DNA from: a virus
Length of the DNA stretch: 33,296 nucleotides
Virus record (IMG/VR): IMGVR_UViG_3300034111_001253
Coordinates: 1-33,296 of that record
Reading direction: 5' to 3' (one strand)
Below the pieces are notes generated by a model that saw only the letters and a program-made list of their open reading frames with translations, ran no database searches and was not told the DNA's origin. Positions 14,940 through 21,233 of this stretch are shown here, in pieces. Position numbers and translations under genes: made by a program. Position 1 is the first letter of the stretch. Each line of letters begins with the position of its first letter.

Positions 14940-15358
14940 CCTCCTTGCGTGGCGTTCGTTTCCACTCCACCCCGCCCGCGCCGACCGGGCAACGCGCCGC
15001 CCGACGTGATTTGCCACACCCGCGCCCCCGCCGTCCCGTGCCCCTTACGCCTGGTCGCGAACCCGACCGCCTCGATCAGCCCGCGGCGTGACAGTCCGCC
15101 GATCACGGACCCGAACGCCCGGGCGTCATGCGGCACCAGGCCGAGACGCTCACAGTGGTCAGTGATCTCCTCGCCGCTGCGGGCCCGGCCGTCGGCCAGC
15201 AGCTCGAGCACGGCGGCCCGTGCGGCATCGGCGTCGAAGCCGCGCCGCTCGGCGGCCGCCACGCAGGCCGTGGCCGCGGCCCGGCCGGCCTCGCGGGGCG
15301 TGGCCGCCTGCTGGAACAGCGGGCCGAAGTCCGTCCGCTCGGGGTAGTAGTCGCTCAT
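14936..15358 (-). CDS. Winged-helix DNA-binding protein, 140 aa
   Basis: The ATG at 15358 overlaps the stop of the HTH gene upstream as ATGA. The 140-residue protein has a helical N-terminal part (MSDYYPERTDFGPLFQQAAT, ERRGFDADAARAAVLELLAD), then a winged-helix segment with RSGEEITDHCERLGLVPHD, RAFGSVIGGLSRRGLIEAV and the wing TRRKGHGTAGARVWQI. It resembles small phage proteins that bind DNA near replication genes. I infer a regulatory or replication-accessory role. The end is rich in glycine and arginine. Confidence 0.6.
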   Translation of the reverse strand: MSDYYPERTDFGPLFQQAATPREAGRAAATACVAAAERRGFDADAARAAVLELLADGRARSGEEITDHCERLGLVPHDARAFGSVIGGLSRRGLIEAVGFATRRKGHGTAGARVWQITSGGALPGRRGRGGVETNATQGG

Positions 15359-15510
15359 GTCGCCGGCCTCCGCTCCGGGTACTTGCCGTTGGCAATGAGG
15401 CACACCGCACTCTTCGGCACGCCCGTCCTGCGATGCACCTGGGTTTGCGTCAGCCCTTGGGCGAGCAACTGCTTCACGCGGGCAACGTCAACGGGCTGGC
15501 GGAATGGCAT
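15355..15510 (-). CDS. Small HTH protein, 51 aa
   Basis: This gene is short, but it has a clear ribosome site (GAGGTG four bases before the ATG at 15510) and its stop overlaps the next start (ATGA). The 51-residue product has a helix-turn-helix: DVARVKQLLAQGLTQTQV followed by HRRTGVPKSAVCLIANGKYP, which fits Hin-resolvase-type or Xre-type recognition helices. The C-terminus is basic. It is probably a DNA-binding regulator of the early operon. Confidence 0.65.
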   Translation of the reverse strand: MPFRQPVDVARVKQLLAQGLTQTQVHRRTGVPKSAVCLIANGKYPERRPAT

Positions 15511-15513
15511 GTG

Positions 15514-15942
15514 TCACCTCATTCCCGCCGAAGAGCCTTGGTTAATCGCAGCCAGGGCATGGCTGAGCGATTGATAGATCGCAGTCGTGTGCATCCTCAG
15601 CCATGGGCTAATCCGCGGAGAATTGCAGTGCGTCGCAAAAGCCACGACTTCTTTGCCGTATTGCGAGGCGTAAACGAGTTCCATCGCTGTGCCCCAACTC
15701 GGGCCGTTGGCGTTGACGAGCACAACGTGGCAAGTGGCGATGTCTTCCTTGTCGCCTTCGACGATCTTCTCGGCGTTGTCGTCCTCAATGCCGCGATAGT
15801 CACGAGACATTGGGTCCAGGATTTGATGCCCAAAAAGCCGAAGCGTTTCTGCGGCTGCGTCCCGCCATCCTTTGCACTCATCGTCTGACTTGCCGTTAAT
15901 CGGGCCAGCCAGATACACCACCTTGCAGCTTCTGTCTGCCAT
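15514..15942 (-). CDS. Nucleoside 2-deoxyribosyltransferase-like protein
   Basis: I chose ATG 15942, which has AGGA/GGA at good spacing; a GTG one codon earlier is possible. The 142-residue protein shows KVVYLAGPINGKSDDE and GWRDAAAETLRLFGHQIL near the N-terminus, then CHVVLVNANGPSWGTAMELV, in which the Glu of GTAMEL corresponds to the catalytic Glu of these enzymes. Family members cleave or exchange bases of 2-deoxynucleosides or bind nucleotides (DUF4406 is closely related). By hand count bases 15541-15900 are about 57 percent G+C, lower than the surroundings, so it may be recently acquired. Its job could be nucleotide salvage or a defence or counter-defence function; none of this is shown directly. 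Confidence 0.7.
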   Translation of the reverse strand: MADRSCKVVYLAGPINGKSDDECKGWRDAAAETLRLFGHQILDPMSRDYRGIEDDNAEKIVEGDKEDIATCHVVLVNANGPSWGTAMELVYASQYGKEVVAFATHCNSPRISPWLRMHTTAIYQSLSHALAAINQGSSAGMR

Positions 15943-15993
15943 CACGCATCCTTTCCTGTGTATTGGCCCGTATCGCCGGGCTCGCGTCCGTGG

Positions 15994-16365
15994 TTACTCG
16001 CCACTCCGGATAGGCGACCCATGCGGCTGCGATGAGTCAGCCGCTTCGGTCAGGGCGGGCCGCTCGCGTGTCTCTTGCTGTGCTGCTCGCCGCAGCTCGG
16101 CGGCCTGGCGGACAAGCCGCTCGCCGATGGCCTGGACCTTGTCGGCCTTGGCAGCCATGGCCGCCGCGGGCGTTTCGCCCCAGTGGTGGTCCAGCTTGTT
16201 TCGGATCACCTTGTTGCGCGTCGGGTCGGCAAACTGGTAGTTGGTCTCGACCCACTCGCCACACGGCGTCAGTTCGCCCCATGTCGTAAAGATCCCCATG
16301 CCTTCCTCTGCCGATGCCCGCTCGGTCAGGAAGGCGATGTACCGGCGTGGTCGCTCGTCGCTCAC
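15994..16365 (-). CDS. Hypothetical early protein, 123 aa
   Basis: The 123-residue protein has an ATG overlapping the previous stop (ATGA). It begins MSDERPRRYIAFLTERASA, has a conserved-looking aromatic centre (MGIFTTWGELTPCGEWVETNYQ), and a helical charged C-terminus with VQAIGERLVRQAAELRRAAQ. The TTWGE and YQFADPTRNKV segments look globular. No family is recognised. The position among early DNA-metabolism genes suggests a replication or host-takeover role. Confidence 0.55.
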   Translation of the reverse strand: MSDERPRRYIAFLTERASAEEGMGIFTTWGELTPCGEWVETNYQFADPTRNKVIRNKLDHHWGETPAAAMAAKADKVQAIGERLVRQAAELRRAAQQETRERPALTEAADSSQPHGSPIRSGE

Positions 16366-16562
16366 TTCACTGCCTCCACTGCCAGCCGGCCCTTGTGCCG
16401 GTACACGACGTTGCCATGCCGGCCGATGCCGGCGACGTACAACTCGACATAGCGGTTGACCTGAACCGGCAGCCGCCTTGGAAACTTGCCGCTTCGCCGC
16501 TCGTAGGTCGTGCCGTCGAGCGGCCCGCCGAGAAACTCGGCCTTCTCAAAAGGGGATGTCAT
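16362..16562 (-). CDS. Small early protein with FLGGPLDG motif
   Basis: The 66-residue protein contains EFLGGPLDGTTYERR, a motif common in small phage proteins of unknown function, followed by beta-type sequence (VNRYVELYVAGIGRHGN, VVYRHKGRLAVEAVK). AAGGAGG lies eight bases before the ATG at 16562, so the start is good. The start overlaps the end of the SSB gene by 17 bases in another frame. It is likely to be a small, one-domain protein of the early operon. Confidence 0.6.
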   Translation of the reverse strand: MTSPFEKAEFLGGPLDGTTYERRSGKFPRRLPVQVNRYVELYVAGIGRHGNVVYRHKGRLAVEAVK

Positions 16563-17040
16563 CGGGCGACCCTCCTTGGCCCACAGCCTCGACCTTGGCC
16601 GCCGGCGTACGCGCGGGGGCCGGCTTGGCCGCGGCCGCCGGCAGCGGCTCGGGGCCGGCGACCCACTTGTCCACCCGGACGTACTCGCGTCCGCTCTTCG
16701 CGATCCCGAACACCGTCTCGACGCGCACCTGCCGGCCGACGAGCTGCTCGCAGTCCCAGTCCTGCCCCTTGACCGGGACGTTGACCGAGGCCGACCGGCA
16801 GACCGACTCGATCAGCCACCGCATCTGGGCCGGGATGATCGCCTCCAGCGGCCGGAAGCCGTTGATGTTCACGGCCAGCACCAGCGACGTGCCTTGCGGG
16901 TTCTCGGGCTTCACCATGAACTTCAGATCCTTGAACTTGGCGTCCGTGATCTCGGCGGCATGCTCGCCGTCGGTCGCCATCGGCAGGTCGCCGCTGGGCT
17001 GCCCGCCCTCGTCGTCGAGCCAGAAATCGTCAAACCTCAT
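16546..17040 (-). CDS. Phage single-stranded DNA-binding protein (DUF669-like)
   Basis: The 164-residue protein ends SPDDIPF. This is the acidic, phenylalanine-terminated tail that bacterial SSB proteins use to recruit partner proteins. The body shows ADEITDA-type sequence: HAAEITDAKFKDLKFMV, TSLVLAVNINGFRPLEAI and GQDWDCEQLVGRQVRVETV, consistent with an OB-type fold of the DUF669 group. An alanine/proline linker (PAAAAKPAPARTPAAKV) precedes the tail. It is translationally coupled to the preceding gene. It is expected to coat ssDNA during replication and annealing. Confidence 0.75.
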   Translation of the reverse strand: MRFDDFWLDDEGGQPSGDLPMATDGEHAAEITDAKFKDLKFMVKPENPQGTSLVLAVNINGFRPLEAIIPAQMRWLIESVCRSASVNVPVKGQDWDCEQLVGRQVRVETVFGIAKSGREYVRVDKWVAGPEPLPAAAAKPAPARTPAAKVEAVGQGGSPDDIPF

Positions 17041-17243
17041 GTCGTCACCTCCGGGGTGTGCCTCTCGTTCCCGACCCGCACGATGCGGGCCGTGTCTGCG
17101 TCCACCAGATCCCTGATCAGGTCCATGGCCGAGCGGTAGGACATGCCGCCCGCCGTGTAGCCCTCGCAGAGCGTCTTGATCGCGGCCATGTTCCGCTCCT
17201 CATTGGCCAGCCGGGCCATCCGCTGCTCGTTCGTTTCGCTCAC
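17037..17243 (-). CDS. Small helical early protein, 68 aa
   Basis: A GTG at 17243 overlaps the upstream stop as GTGA and its stop overlaps the SSB start as ATGA. The 68-residue product begins VSETNEQRMARLANEERN and has a helical middle (MAAIKTLCEGYTAGGMS, SAMDLIRDLVDADTARIV). No domain is recognised. The conserved coupling suggests a real gene, possibly a small regulator of the recombination module. Confidence 0.55.
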   Translation of the reverse strand: MSETNEQRMARLANEERNMAAIKTLCEGYTAGGMSYRSAMDLIRDLVDADTARIVRVGNERHTPEVTT

Positions 17244-17506
17244 GATGCGGCCTCCTCTGCGGGCGCGGCGAGGCCCTTGGCCCGGGCGTAGCCCACGGCC
17301 ATCTGGACGTGCCGGTCCTCGTATCTCTTTGCCCCGTGGATCCGCACCGGCGGGCATGACTGCGTGGCGAGCTTGACGTGGTACGGGGTCAGCGACACGC
17401 CGAGCGTGGCCAGCAGGCCGGTGAACTCGCCCCACGTCATCCACGACCGCCGCCGGCCGATCCGCCGCATCCGCGTCCAGGTGCTGTGCCACGCCGGCTT
17501 ACTCAT
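17240..17506 (-). CDS. Hypothetical early protein, 88 aa
   Basis: The 88-residue protein begins MSKPAWHSTWTRMRRIGRR and is basic at its N-terminus; the middle (WMTWGEFTGLLATLGVSLTP, YHVKLATQSCPPVRI) looks like a small DNA-binding fold, with YEDRHVQMAVGYARAKGL at the C-terminus. It overlaps the ATPase gene by 8 bases and the next gene by 4. The arginine-rich N-terminus and helical content suggest DNA binding, but no family is identified. Confidence 0.55.
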   Translation of the reverse strand: MSKPAWHSTWTRMRRIGRRRSWMTWGEFTGLLATLGVSLTPYHVKLATQSCPPVRIHGAKRYEDRHVQMAVGYARAKGLAAPAEEAAS

Positions 17507-18404
17507 GGGCCACCTCCTCCACCGGCTCGAGCTCCTGGTGGCGGGCGGCGATCGCGTCGGTCAGGGCCGACCACTCGTCGGCGGTGATCTTGTCCTCGCT
17601 CACCAGCTGGTCGATCCGGTCGCCGAACTTGCCCAGCTGCTTGACGTCCGTCGCCGCGGCGATGTGGCCGCGGATCGTGTCGGCCAGCGTCTGCACCTTG
17701 AACACCGCCTCGAGCTGGGCGATGTCCATGGGCATCTCGGCCGGCAGGCCAAAGCGGTTGCCAGCGTCCCAGGCCGCCGACCGCTCGGCGTACATGATCC
17801 GTTCCTTTCCGCCCCTGCCCTTCTTGCGGCCGTCGGATCCCTCGGCCAGCCGCGTCTTGTAGTTCACGAACAGGATCAAGTCGGCCCACTCCTTGACGAT
17901 CGGGGCGACCTTCTTCGACAGCTTTATTTCAAAGCGGTCGTAGCCCTCATCCATGTCCGGCGGCGTGCAGCGCTTGACCTCGCTGTGGCCGACAAACACG
18001 ACGTTGAGCCCCTTGGCGATCAGCCCGTCGGCGGCGTCGATCAGCTGGTCAAAGGCTTCAGCGAGAATCCCAAACCCACGGCCGTATGGCATCTCATCGA
18101 CCGGCTTTCCCAGCTTTGTCTCCAGGTGAGCCCGAAGCAGCATTTCGGCCCAGTCGATGCTGTCGACGACCACCGTCTGAAACCCCTGCGGGTCGCCGGC
18201 CAGGTCGAGCATGTTCGACAACAGGTCGAGCCACTTCGTGATCCGCACCCGGGCACAGGCGATGCGCCTACTGCCGTTCTCGGTGTCGAGAATCAGAGCG
18301 CCAGGAAACTGGCTGGCCAGCGTCGTCTTGCCAATCTTTTCGACCCCGTAGATCACCGCCGCTACGGGCGATGCCTGAATTCCTCGTTCAATCTTCAGCG
18401 CCAT
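17499..18404 (-). CDS. Sak4-like P-loop ATPase (single-strand annealing)
   Basis: GAGGAGG lies seven bases before the ATG at 18404, inside the end of csrA. The 301-residue protein has a RecA-like P-loop: VIYGVEKIGKTTLASQF with Walker A GVEKIGKTT at about 20-28, Walker B QTVVVDSIDW at about 76-85, and VVFVGHSEVK with the typical sensor histidine of AAA_24/Sak4 proteins. These bind ssDNA and anneal strands in phage recombination, usually next to an SSB, as here. The C-terminus ends with a helical acidic tail. The gene is directly downstream of csrA and may be controlled by it. Confidence 0.75.
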   Translation of the reverse strand: MALKIERGIQASPVAAVIYGVEKIGKTTLASQFPGALILDTENGSRRIACARVRITKWLDLLSNMLDLAGDPQGFQTVVVDSIDWAEMLLRAHLETKLGKPVDEMPYGRGFGILAEAFDQLIDAADGLIAKGLNVVFVGHSEVKRCTPPDMDEGYDRFEIKLSKKVAPIVKEWADLILFVNYKTRLAEGSDGRKKGRGGKERIMYAERSAAWDAGNRFGLPAEMPMDIAQLEAVFKVQTLADTIRGHIAAATDVKQLGKFGDRIDQLVSEDKITADEWSALTDAIAARHQELEPVEEVAHE

Positions 18405-18594
18405 CGTTTGGCCTCCTCTGGTTCCAATCCTGAAAACACATGTCCTTCCAGATCTCCTCCCGGTAGATGTCGACGTCGTTGGGTGCCTTAAACCCCAGTC
18501 GCACCATGCCGGCCGTGATCTCATGCACGACGATCTCGACCCGGCAGTCCGGGATCACGATCGACTCACCCACTCGACGCGACAGCACCAGCAA
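18388..18594 (-). CDS. csrA: CsrA carbon storage regulator
   Basis: The start is a TTG at 18594, six bases after GGAGG. The 68-residue product matches CsrA along its length: MLVLSRRVGESIVI with the RNA-contact region at the first strand, VEIVVHEITAGMVRLGFKAP, and DIYREEIWKD with the conserved Arg45 of the RNA-binding face, plus a longer hydrophilic C-terminus ending GAED. CsrA binds GGA motifs in mRNA leaders and blocks or changes translation. It is uncommon in phages. It overlaps the ATPase gene by 17 bases. The region upstream holds several GGA motifs, so it may control itself. It could also reset host gene expression during infection. Confidence 0.9.
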   Translation of the reverse strand: MLVLSRRVGESIVIPDCRVEIVVHEITAGMVRLGFKAPNDVDIYREEIWKDMCFQDWNQRRPNDGAED

Positions 18595-18602
18595 CGCGCA
18601 CC

Positions 18603-18658
18603 TCCGTGTAAGTCCGGCCGGCTGCGATCCCTCGCCGCCGGCCGGCCACTGCCAATCC
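18603..18658 (-). promoter_or_regulatory. csrA leader with GGA motifs and CsrA-type hairpin
   Basis: Read on the minus strand, the 65 bases before csrA contain four GGA motifs: at 18658-18656, 18630-18628, 18615-18613, and in the ribosome site GGAGG at 18605-18601. The second is the apical loop of a hairpin: an outer stem of CCGGCCGGC (18645-18637) with GCCGGCCGG (18622-18614), an inner GCGA/UCGC stem and a GGGA tetraloop. The last, UACACGGAGGU, resembles the CsrA consensus ACARGGAUGU. Two or more such sites, with one covering the ribosome site, is the typical design of CsrA-controlled messages. Binding itself is inferred. Confidence 0.65.
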
Positions 18659-18659
18659 C

Positions 18660-18992
18660 TCAGCCGCCCGGCGATCCCTCGCCAGACCGGGGTCCATCCC
18701 CATCAACAAACAGCGACTCGCCCCGCTCCGCCCGGCGAGCCATCTCCGACACCTTGTCGCCGCTGCCCGGTGCCGCTTGGGTCGGCACGGCCGCGTCGAT
18801 CACCTTTTGAATCTCGTTCCTGATCTCGACCAGTTCGTCCATCGAGAGGCCGATCGCGTCGTAGAGCAGCGTGCGGTCCCCGCGAGCCGCGCGGGCCGCG
18901 TAGGTCTCGCCCTGGTTGCTCTGTCCGCCGGCCTTCGACGGGTTGCCGTAGAGGCGGATGATCGCGCACAGGTGAGCGTGAACCCGAGCCAC
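18660..18992 (-). CDS. Hypothetical early protein upstream of csrA, about 110 aa
   Basis: The frame is open through to the stop at 18660, but the start is uncertain: GTG 18992 (VARVHAHLCAIIRLYGN) is in frame, a CTG at 19013 just before the upstream stop is another option, and neither has a strong ribosome site. The body contains IIRLYGNPSKAGGQSNQ, GDRTLLYDAIGLSMDELVEI and NEIQKVIDAAVPTQ, mostly helical, and ends with a glycine-rich tail. The frame lies between an HTH gene and csrA in the early operon. No family is recognised. Confidence 0.5.
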   Translation of the reverse strand: MARVHAHLCAIIRLYGNPSKAGGQSNQGETYAARAARGDRTLLYDAIGLSMDELVEIRNEIQKVIDAAVPTQAAPGSGDKVSEMARRAERGESLFVDGDGPRSGEGSPGG

Positions 18993-19009
18993 GCGGTGAA
19001 GCCACAGTT

Positions 19010-19321
19010 TCAGTCGCGGGCAAGTGCCAGGATCGAGGCGGGTACGACGACCGGCCTCCAGCTTCTTGCGCGTCCGACGTGTCGCTTCTGGCGCTCCTTT
19101 TCGGACCACTCGCGCTGGATCTCTTCGCAGAGCTGCCTGATCTGCTCGGGCCGCGGGTCGCCCCAGCCGTCGATTGGCGGCCGGTACTGTTCCTGCCAGA
19201 TGCGCTGTATCCGGCGCGAGATCTCGGAGGTAGTCGTTCCGCAGGCCGAGGCGATGCGCGCGAGCGAGTAGCCCCGCAGCCTCCAGCTCCTGATCTGAGC
19301 GTCCGTCACCTTGACCTTCAT
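19010..19321 (-). CDS. HTH DNA-binding protein, first gene of the early operon
   Basis: AGGAGGT lies four bases before the ATG at 19321, so I choose this start; an in-frame ATG at 19447 without a ribosome site is only about 10 bases after the predicted transcript start. The 103-residue product begins with a homeodomain-like helix-turn-helix: MKVKVTDAQIRSWRLRGYSL, ARIASACGTTTSEISRRIQR, then a basic-acidic helical C-terminus containing DPRPEQIRQLCEEIQREW. It is the first gene after the early promoter and may act as a Cro-like regulator or antiterminator-type factor. The exact role is not shown. Confidence 0.65.
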   Translation of the reverse strand: MKVKVTDAQIRSWRLRGYSLARIASACGTTTSEISRRIQRIWQEQYRPPIDGWGDPRPEQIRQLCEEIQREWSEKERQKRHVGRARSWRPVVVPASILALARD

Positions 19322-19463
19322 CACGACCTCCTGTCTGAGGCGAGGTCGGCCCGGTTGCTCCGCGTCCTGCGGCTGCCATGGCGTGTCCTCGCCTGGTGCT
19401 TCCGTCACGCGGCTGGTACGTCCAGCCTGCGTGGTGGCGTCCGTCATGGACGTCACGGGCGAG

Positions 19464-19492
19464 AGATTACGCGGACGCAATAACTGCGTCAA
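19464..19492 (-). promoter_or_regulatory. Early sigma70-type promoter
   Basis: On the minus strand, TTGACG (-35, 19492-19487) is followed by exactly 17 bases and TAATCT (-10, 19469-19464). Both boxes match the sigma70 consensus well (TTGACA, TATAAT), which is striking at this G+C content. Transcription would start near 19457 and read through the HTH gene, csrA and the recombination genes. The -35 lies inside an inverted repeat. The leader to the HTH gene is about 136 bases. Confidence 0.75.
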
Positions 19493-19506
19493 CAGCAGTT
19501 ATTACG
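19476..19506. promoter_or_regulatory. Operator-like inverted repeat over the -35 box
   Basis: AATAACTGC (19479-19487) and GCAGTTATT (19495-19503) form a perfect 9-bp inverted repeat around a 7-base centre; with one mismatch the arms extend to 12 bp (19476-19487 and 19495-19506). The -35 hexamer of the early promoter occupies the centre and the inner edge of one arm. A repressor bound here would block RNA polymerase. The Xre-type gene just upstream in the same orientation is the obvious candidate for the binding protein. Confidence 0.65.
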
Positions 19507-19530
19507 CGGGCGAAATGGCCGAAAACAGGC

Positions 19531-19773
19531 CTATTTGGTGAGGCGGTCGATTTTCACGCCGAGCACTTCGGCAACCGCCTTGATGGTCTCCAGCTTCGGA
19601 GACTTGATCCTGCCGGTGCAGATCCGGTGCAGGGTCGGGTAGGTGATGCCGGCGGCCGCGGCCACTTCATCGAGGTGGAAGCCGCGAGCGTCCGTCAGCT
19701 GCTCAATCCGCTGCCCGAGCAGGCATCGCTCGAGGGTTCGCCGGGCGCCGCCTGGGTGTCTGGTAGTTGCCAT
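19531..19773 (-). CDS. Xre-family repressor-like protein, 80 aa
   Basis: The ATG at 19773 follows GGGAG about five bases upstream. The 80-residue protein begins MATTRHPGGARRTLERC and carries an Xre helix-turn-helix: GFHLDEVAAAAGITYPTLHR with the recognition helix, then ICTGRIKSPKLETIKAV and LGVKIDRLTK. It is short for a CI-type repressor, with no C-terminal protease or multimerisation domain, so it may be closer to Cro-like proteins. It lies in tandem with the early operon, upstream of its operator, and is divergent from the integrase gene. Which of the two roles it plays is open. Confidence 0.75.
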   Translation of the reverse strand: MATTRHPGGARRTLERCLLGQRIEQLTDARGFHLDEVAAAAGITYPTLHRICTGRIKSPKLETIKAVAEVLGVKIDRLTK

Positions 19774-19798
19774 GCCGTCTCCCTCCGGCTTGCCTTTC

Positions 19799-19897
19799 GA
19801 TCCCCGGCCGCCATAGGGTTCCTGCTGGCCGGGTCGCCTGACCTTCGGATCCCCGGACGGGATCCGAAGGTTCAGGAATGGCGGGGACAGGATCCCC
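19799..19897. repeat. GATCCCC repeats and 31-bp palindrome near integrase
   Basis: GATCCCC occurs three times in the 252-base gap between the repressor and integrase genes, at 19799-19805, 19848-19854 and 19891-19897. The middle copy belongs to a perfect palindrome: ACCTTCGGATCCC (19841-19853), five bases CGGAC, then GGGATCCGAAGGT (19859-19871), extended on both flanks with one unpaired base. Such arrays next to a tyrosine recombinase are candidates for arm-type binding sites of the integrase, for attP or for an operator. There is no T-run to make it a terminator. The rest of the gap shows nothing else. Confidence 0.55.
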
Positions 19898-20025
19898 AGC
19901 CGTTTAGGGGGTGCAATCCTCACGACCTGCGCCAGCGGCACTCCAATGGACCAAGGGTGCCGGCCGCACGGATTTCCCGGCGGCCCGCCGCACGGATGCG
20001 ACCTACCTTCGGGGGAGAGGTCGCC

Positions 20026-20937
20026 ATGAATCTCGACACGTTTTTGGATACCGTTTACGTCCCGCTCAAACTCCGCGGCCGGTCGCCGGAGTCCGTCCGC
20101 CTGCTCCGCCACGCGATCCGCCAGTTCAGCCTCCACCTCGAGCGGCCGGCCACGCTCGCCGACTTCGACGACCTGGTCGTGAGTCAGTTCCTCACGGCAC
20201 GGGCCGCCCGCCTGTCGCCCAACAGCGTGGCCCGGGAGCGGTCGGGCCTGCTGGCCCTCTGGAATCTCGCCCAGGCCCGCGGCCTCGTCCGGCTGCGGCC
20301 GCTGGTGGCCCCGGAGCTGATCCCGGAGCAGACGCCCCGGGCGTTCACCGCCGACGAGCTCGCCCGCCTGTGGGCCTCCTGCGGGAAGGTCCGGGGCTGG
20401 GTGGGCCCGATCCCGGCCCCGGTCTGGTTCCAGGCCCTGCTCGGGGTGCTGTTCTACAGCGGCGAGCGGATCACGGCCGTGCTGCGGGTGGGCCGGCAGG
20501 ACTGGCAGCGGCCCTGGCTGGCCGTGCCGGCCGAGGCCCGCAAGGGCAGCCGTAAGCCGGCCACCTATGCGATGCCCGACCACGTCGCCGACCTGGTCGA
20601 CCAAGTGTCCCGCCACGATCAGCCGACTTTGTTCTTCTGGCCGGCGTCCGACACGGCCCTCCGCGAGCGGTGGCGGGTGATCACCCGCCGGGCGGGGCTG
20701 GGGGACGGGCCGGAGGTGCAGTTCCATGCCTTGCGGCGGTCGTTTGCGAGCCACCTGCGGGCGGCCGGCGGGGACGCCCGGGAGGCCCTGCAACACTCCA
20801 GCGAAAAGGTCACCCGCCGATACCTCGACCCCCGGATCACCCAGGCCGGGCAGCCGGCCCCGTGGCAGCTGCTGCCCCGGATCTGGCCCGGCGACCTCGA
20901 GCCGCCGCCGGGGGCGGTGGATGCCGGGGCGGCGTGA
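20026..20937 (+). CDS. int: Tyrosine recombinase (phage integrase)
   Basis: The ATG at 20026 has GGAGAGG about five bases upstream and gives 303 residues. The N-terminal SAM-like core-binding domain runs to about residue 100 (MNLDTFLDTVYVPLKLRGRS, SPNSVARERSGLLALWNLAQ). The catalytic domain has FYSGERITAVLRVG with Arg148, basic residues near 173-177, HALRRSFASHL with His234 and Arg237, LQHSS with His257 and RRYLDP with Tyr266 as nucleophile. This is a complete set, so the enzyme should be active. It is short for a lambda-type integrase, without a clear N-terminal arm-binding domain, and looks more XerC/D-like or phage-type. It sits on the plus strand, divergent from the repressor. Confidence 0.9.
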   Translation: MNLDTFLDTVYVPLKLRGRSPESVRLLRHAIRQFSLHLERPATLADFDDLVVSQFLTARAARLSPNSVARERSGLLALWNLAQARGLVRLRPLVAPELIPEQTPRAFTADELARLWASCGKVRGWVGPIPAPVWFQALLGVLFYSGERITAVLRVGRQDWQRPWLAVPAEARKGSRKPATYAMPDHVADLVDQVSRHDQPTLFFWPASDTALRERWRVITRRAGLGDGPEVQFHALRRSFASHLRAAGGDAREALQHSSEKVTRRYLDPRITQAGQPAPWQLLPRIWPGDLEPPPGAVDAGAA

Positions 20938-20991
20938 TTGTAGGATCGTCCACCATTCGAGGGGCACCGCCCCGCAACCGAGGAGACCACG

Positions 20992-21213
20992 ATGGCAGAG
21001 GTTACGGTTCAGCAGACGAGGAAGAGGATCAAGGTTCAGCAGCCCTTCGCATTGGTGACGTTTGCCCTCGGCGTCGGCCTGATGATCATGGCCGGCCAGA
21101 CGTCCGAAGGGCCAGGCAAGGCCGCAATGATGGGCAACGGCGGCCTGACCCTATTTGCCGGCGTCGTGTGGCTGCTCGGCCTGCGCGTGGCCAAGTGGTG
21201 GCACCACGACTGA
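20992..21213 (+). CDS. Small two-helix membrane protein, 73 aa
   Basis: GAGGAG lies six bases before the ATG at 20992. After a polar N-terminus (MAEVTVQQTRKRIKVQQ) two hydrophobic helices follow, FALVTFALGVGLMIMAG and LTLFAGVVWLLGLRVA, with a short glycine-rich loop and a C-terminal KWWHHD. It is a small inner-membrane protein with both ends on the same side. In lysogeny regions such proteins sometimes exclude superinfecting phages, but nothing in the sequence shows that. Confidence 0.65.
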   Translation: MAEVTVQQTRKRIKVQQPFALVTFALGVGLMIMAGQTSEGPGKAAMMGNGGLTLFAGVVWLLGLRVAKWWHHD

Positions 21214-21233
21214 CGTCGGTACAATCCGCCCCC

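Noticed and set aside
19010-19447. Longer form of the first early HTH protein starting at 19447
   Set aside because: The start has no ribosome site, the extension is low-complexity, and AGGAGGT precedes the ATG at 19321.
21196-21225. Sigma54-like TGGCAC before the excisionase-like gene
   Set aside because: The second element TTGC at the correct distance is missing.
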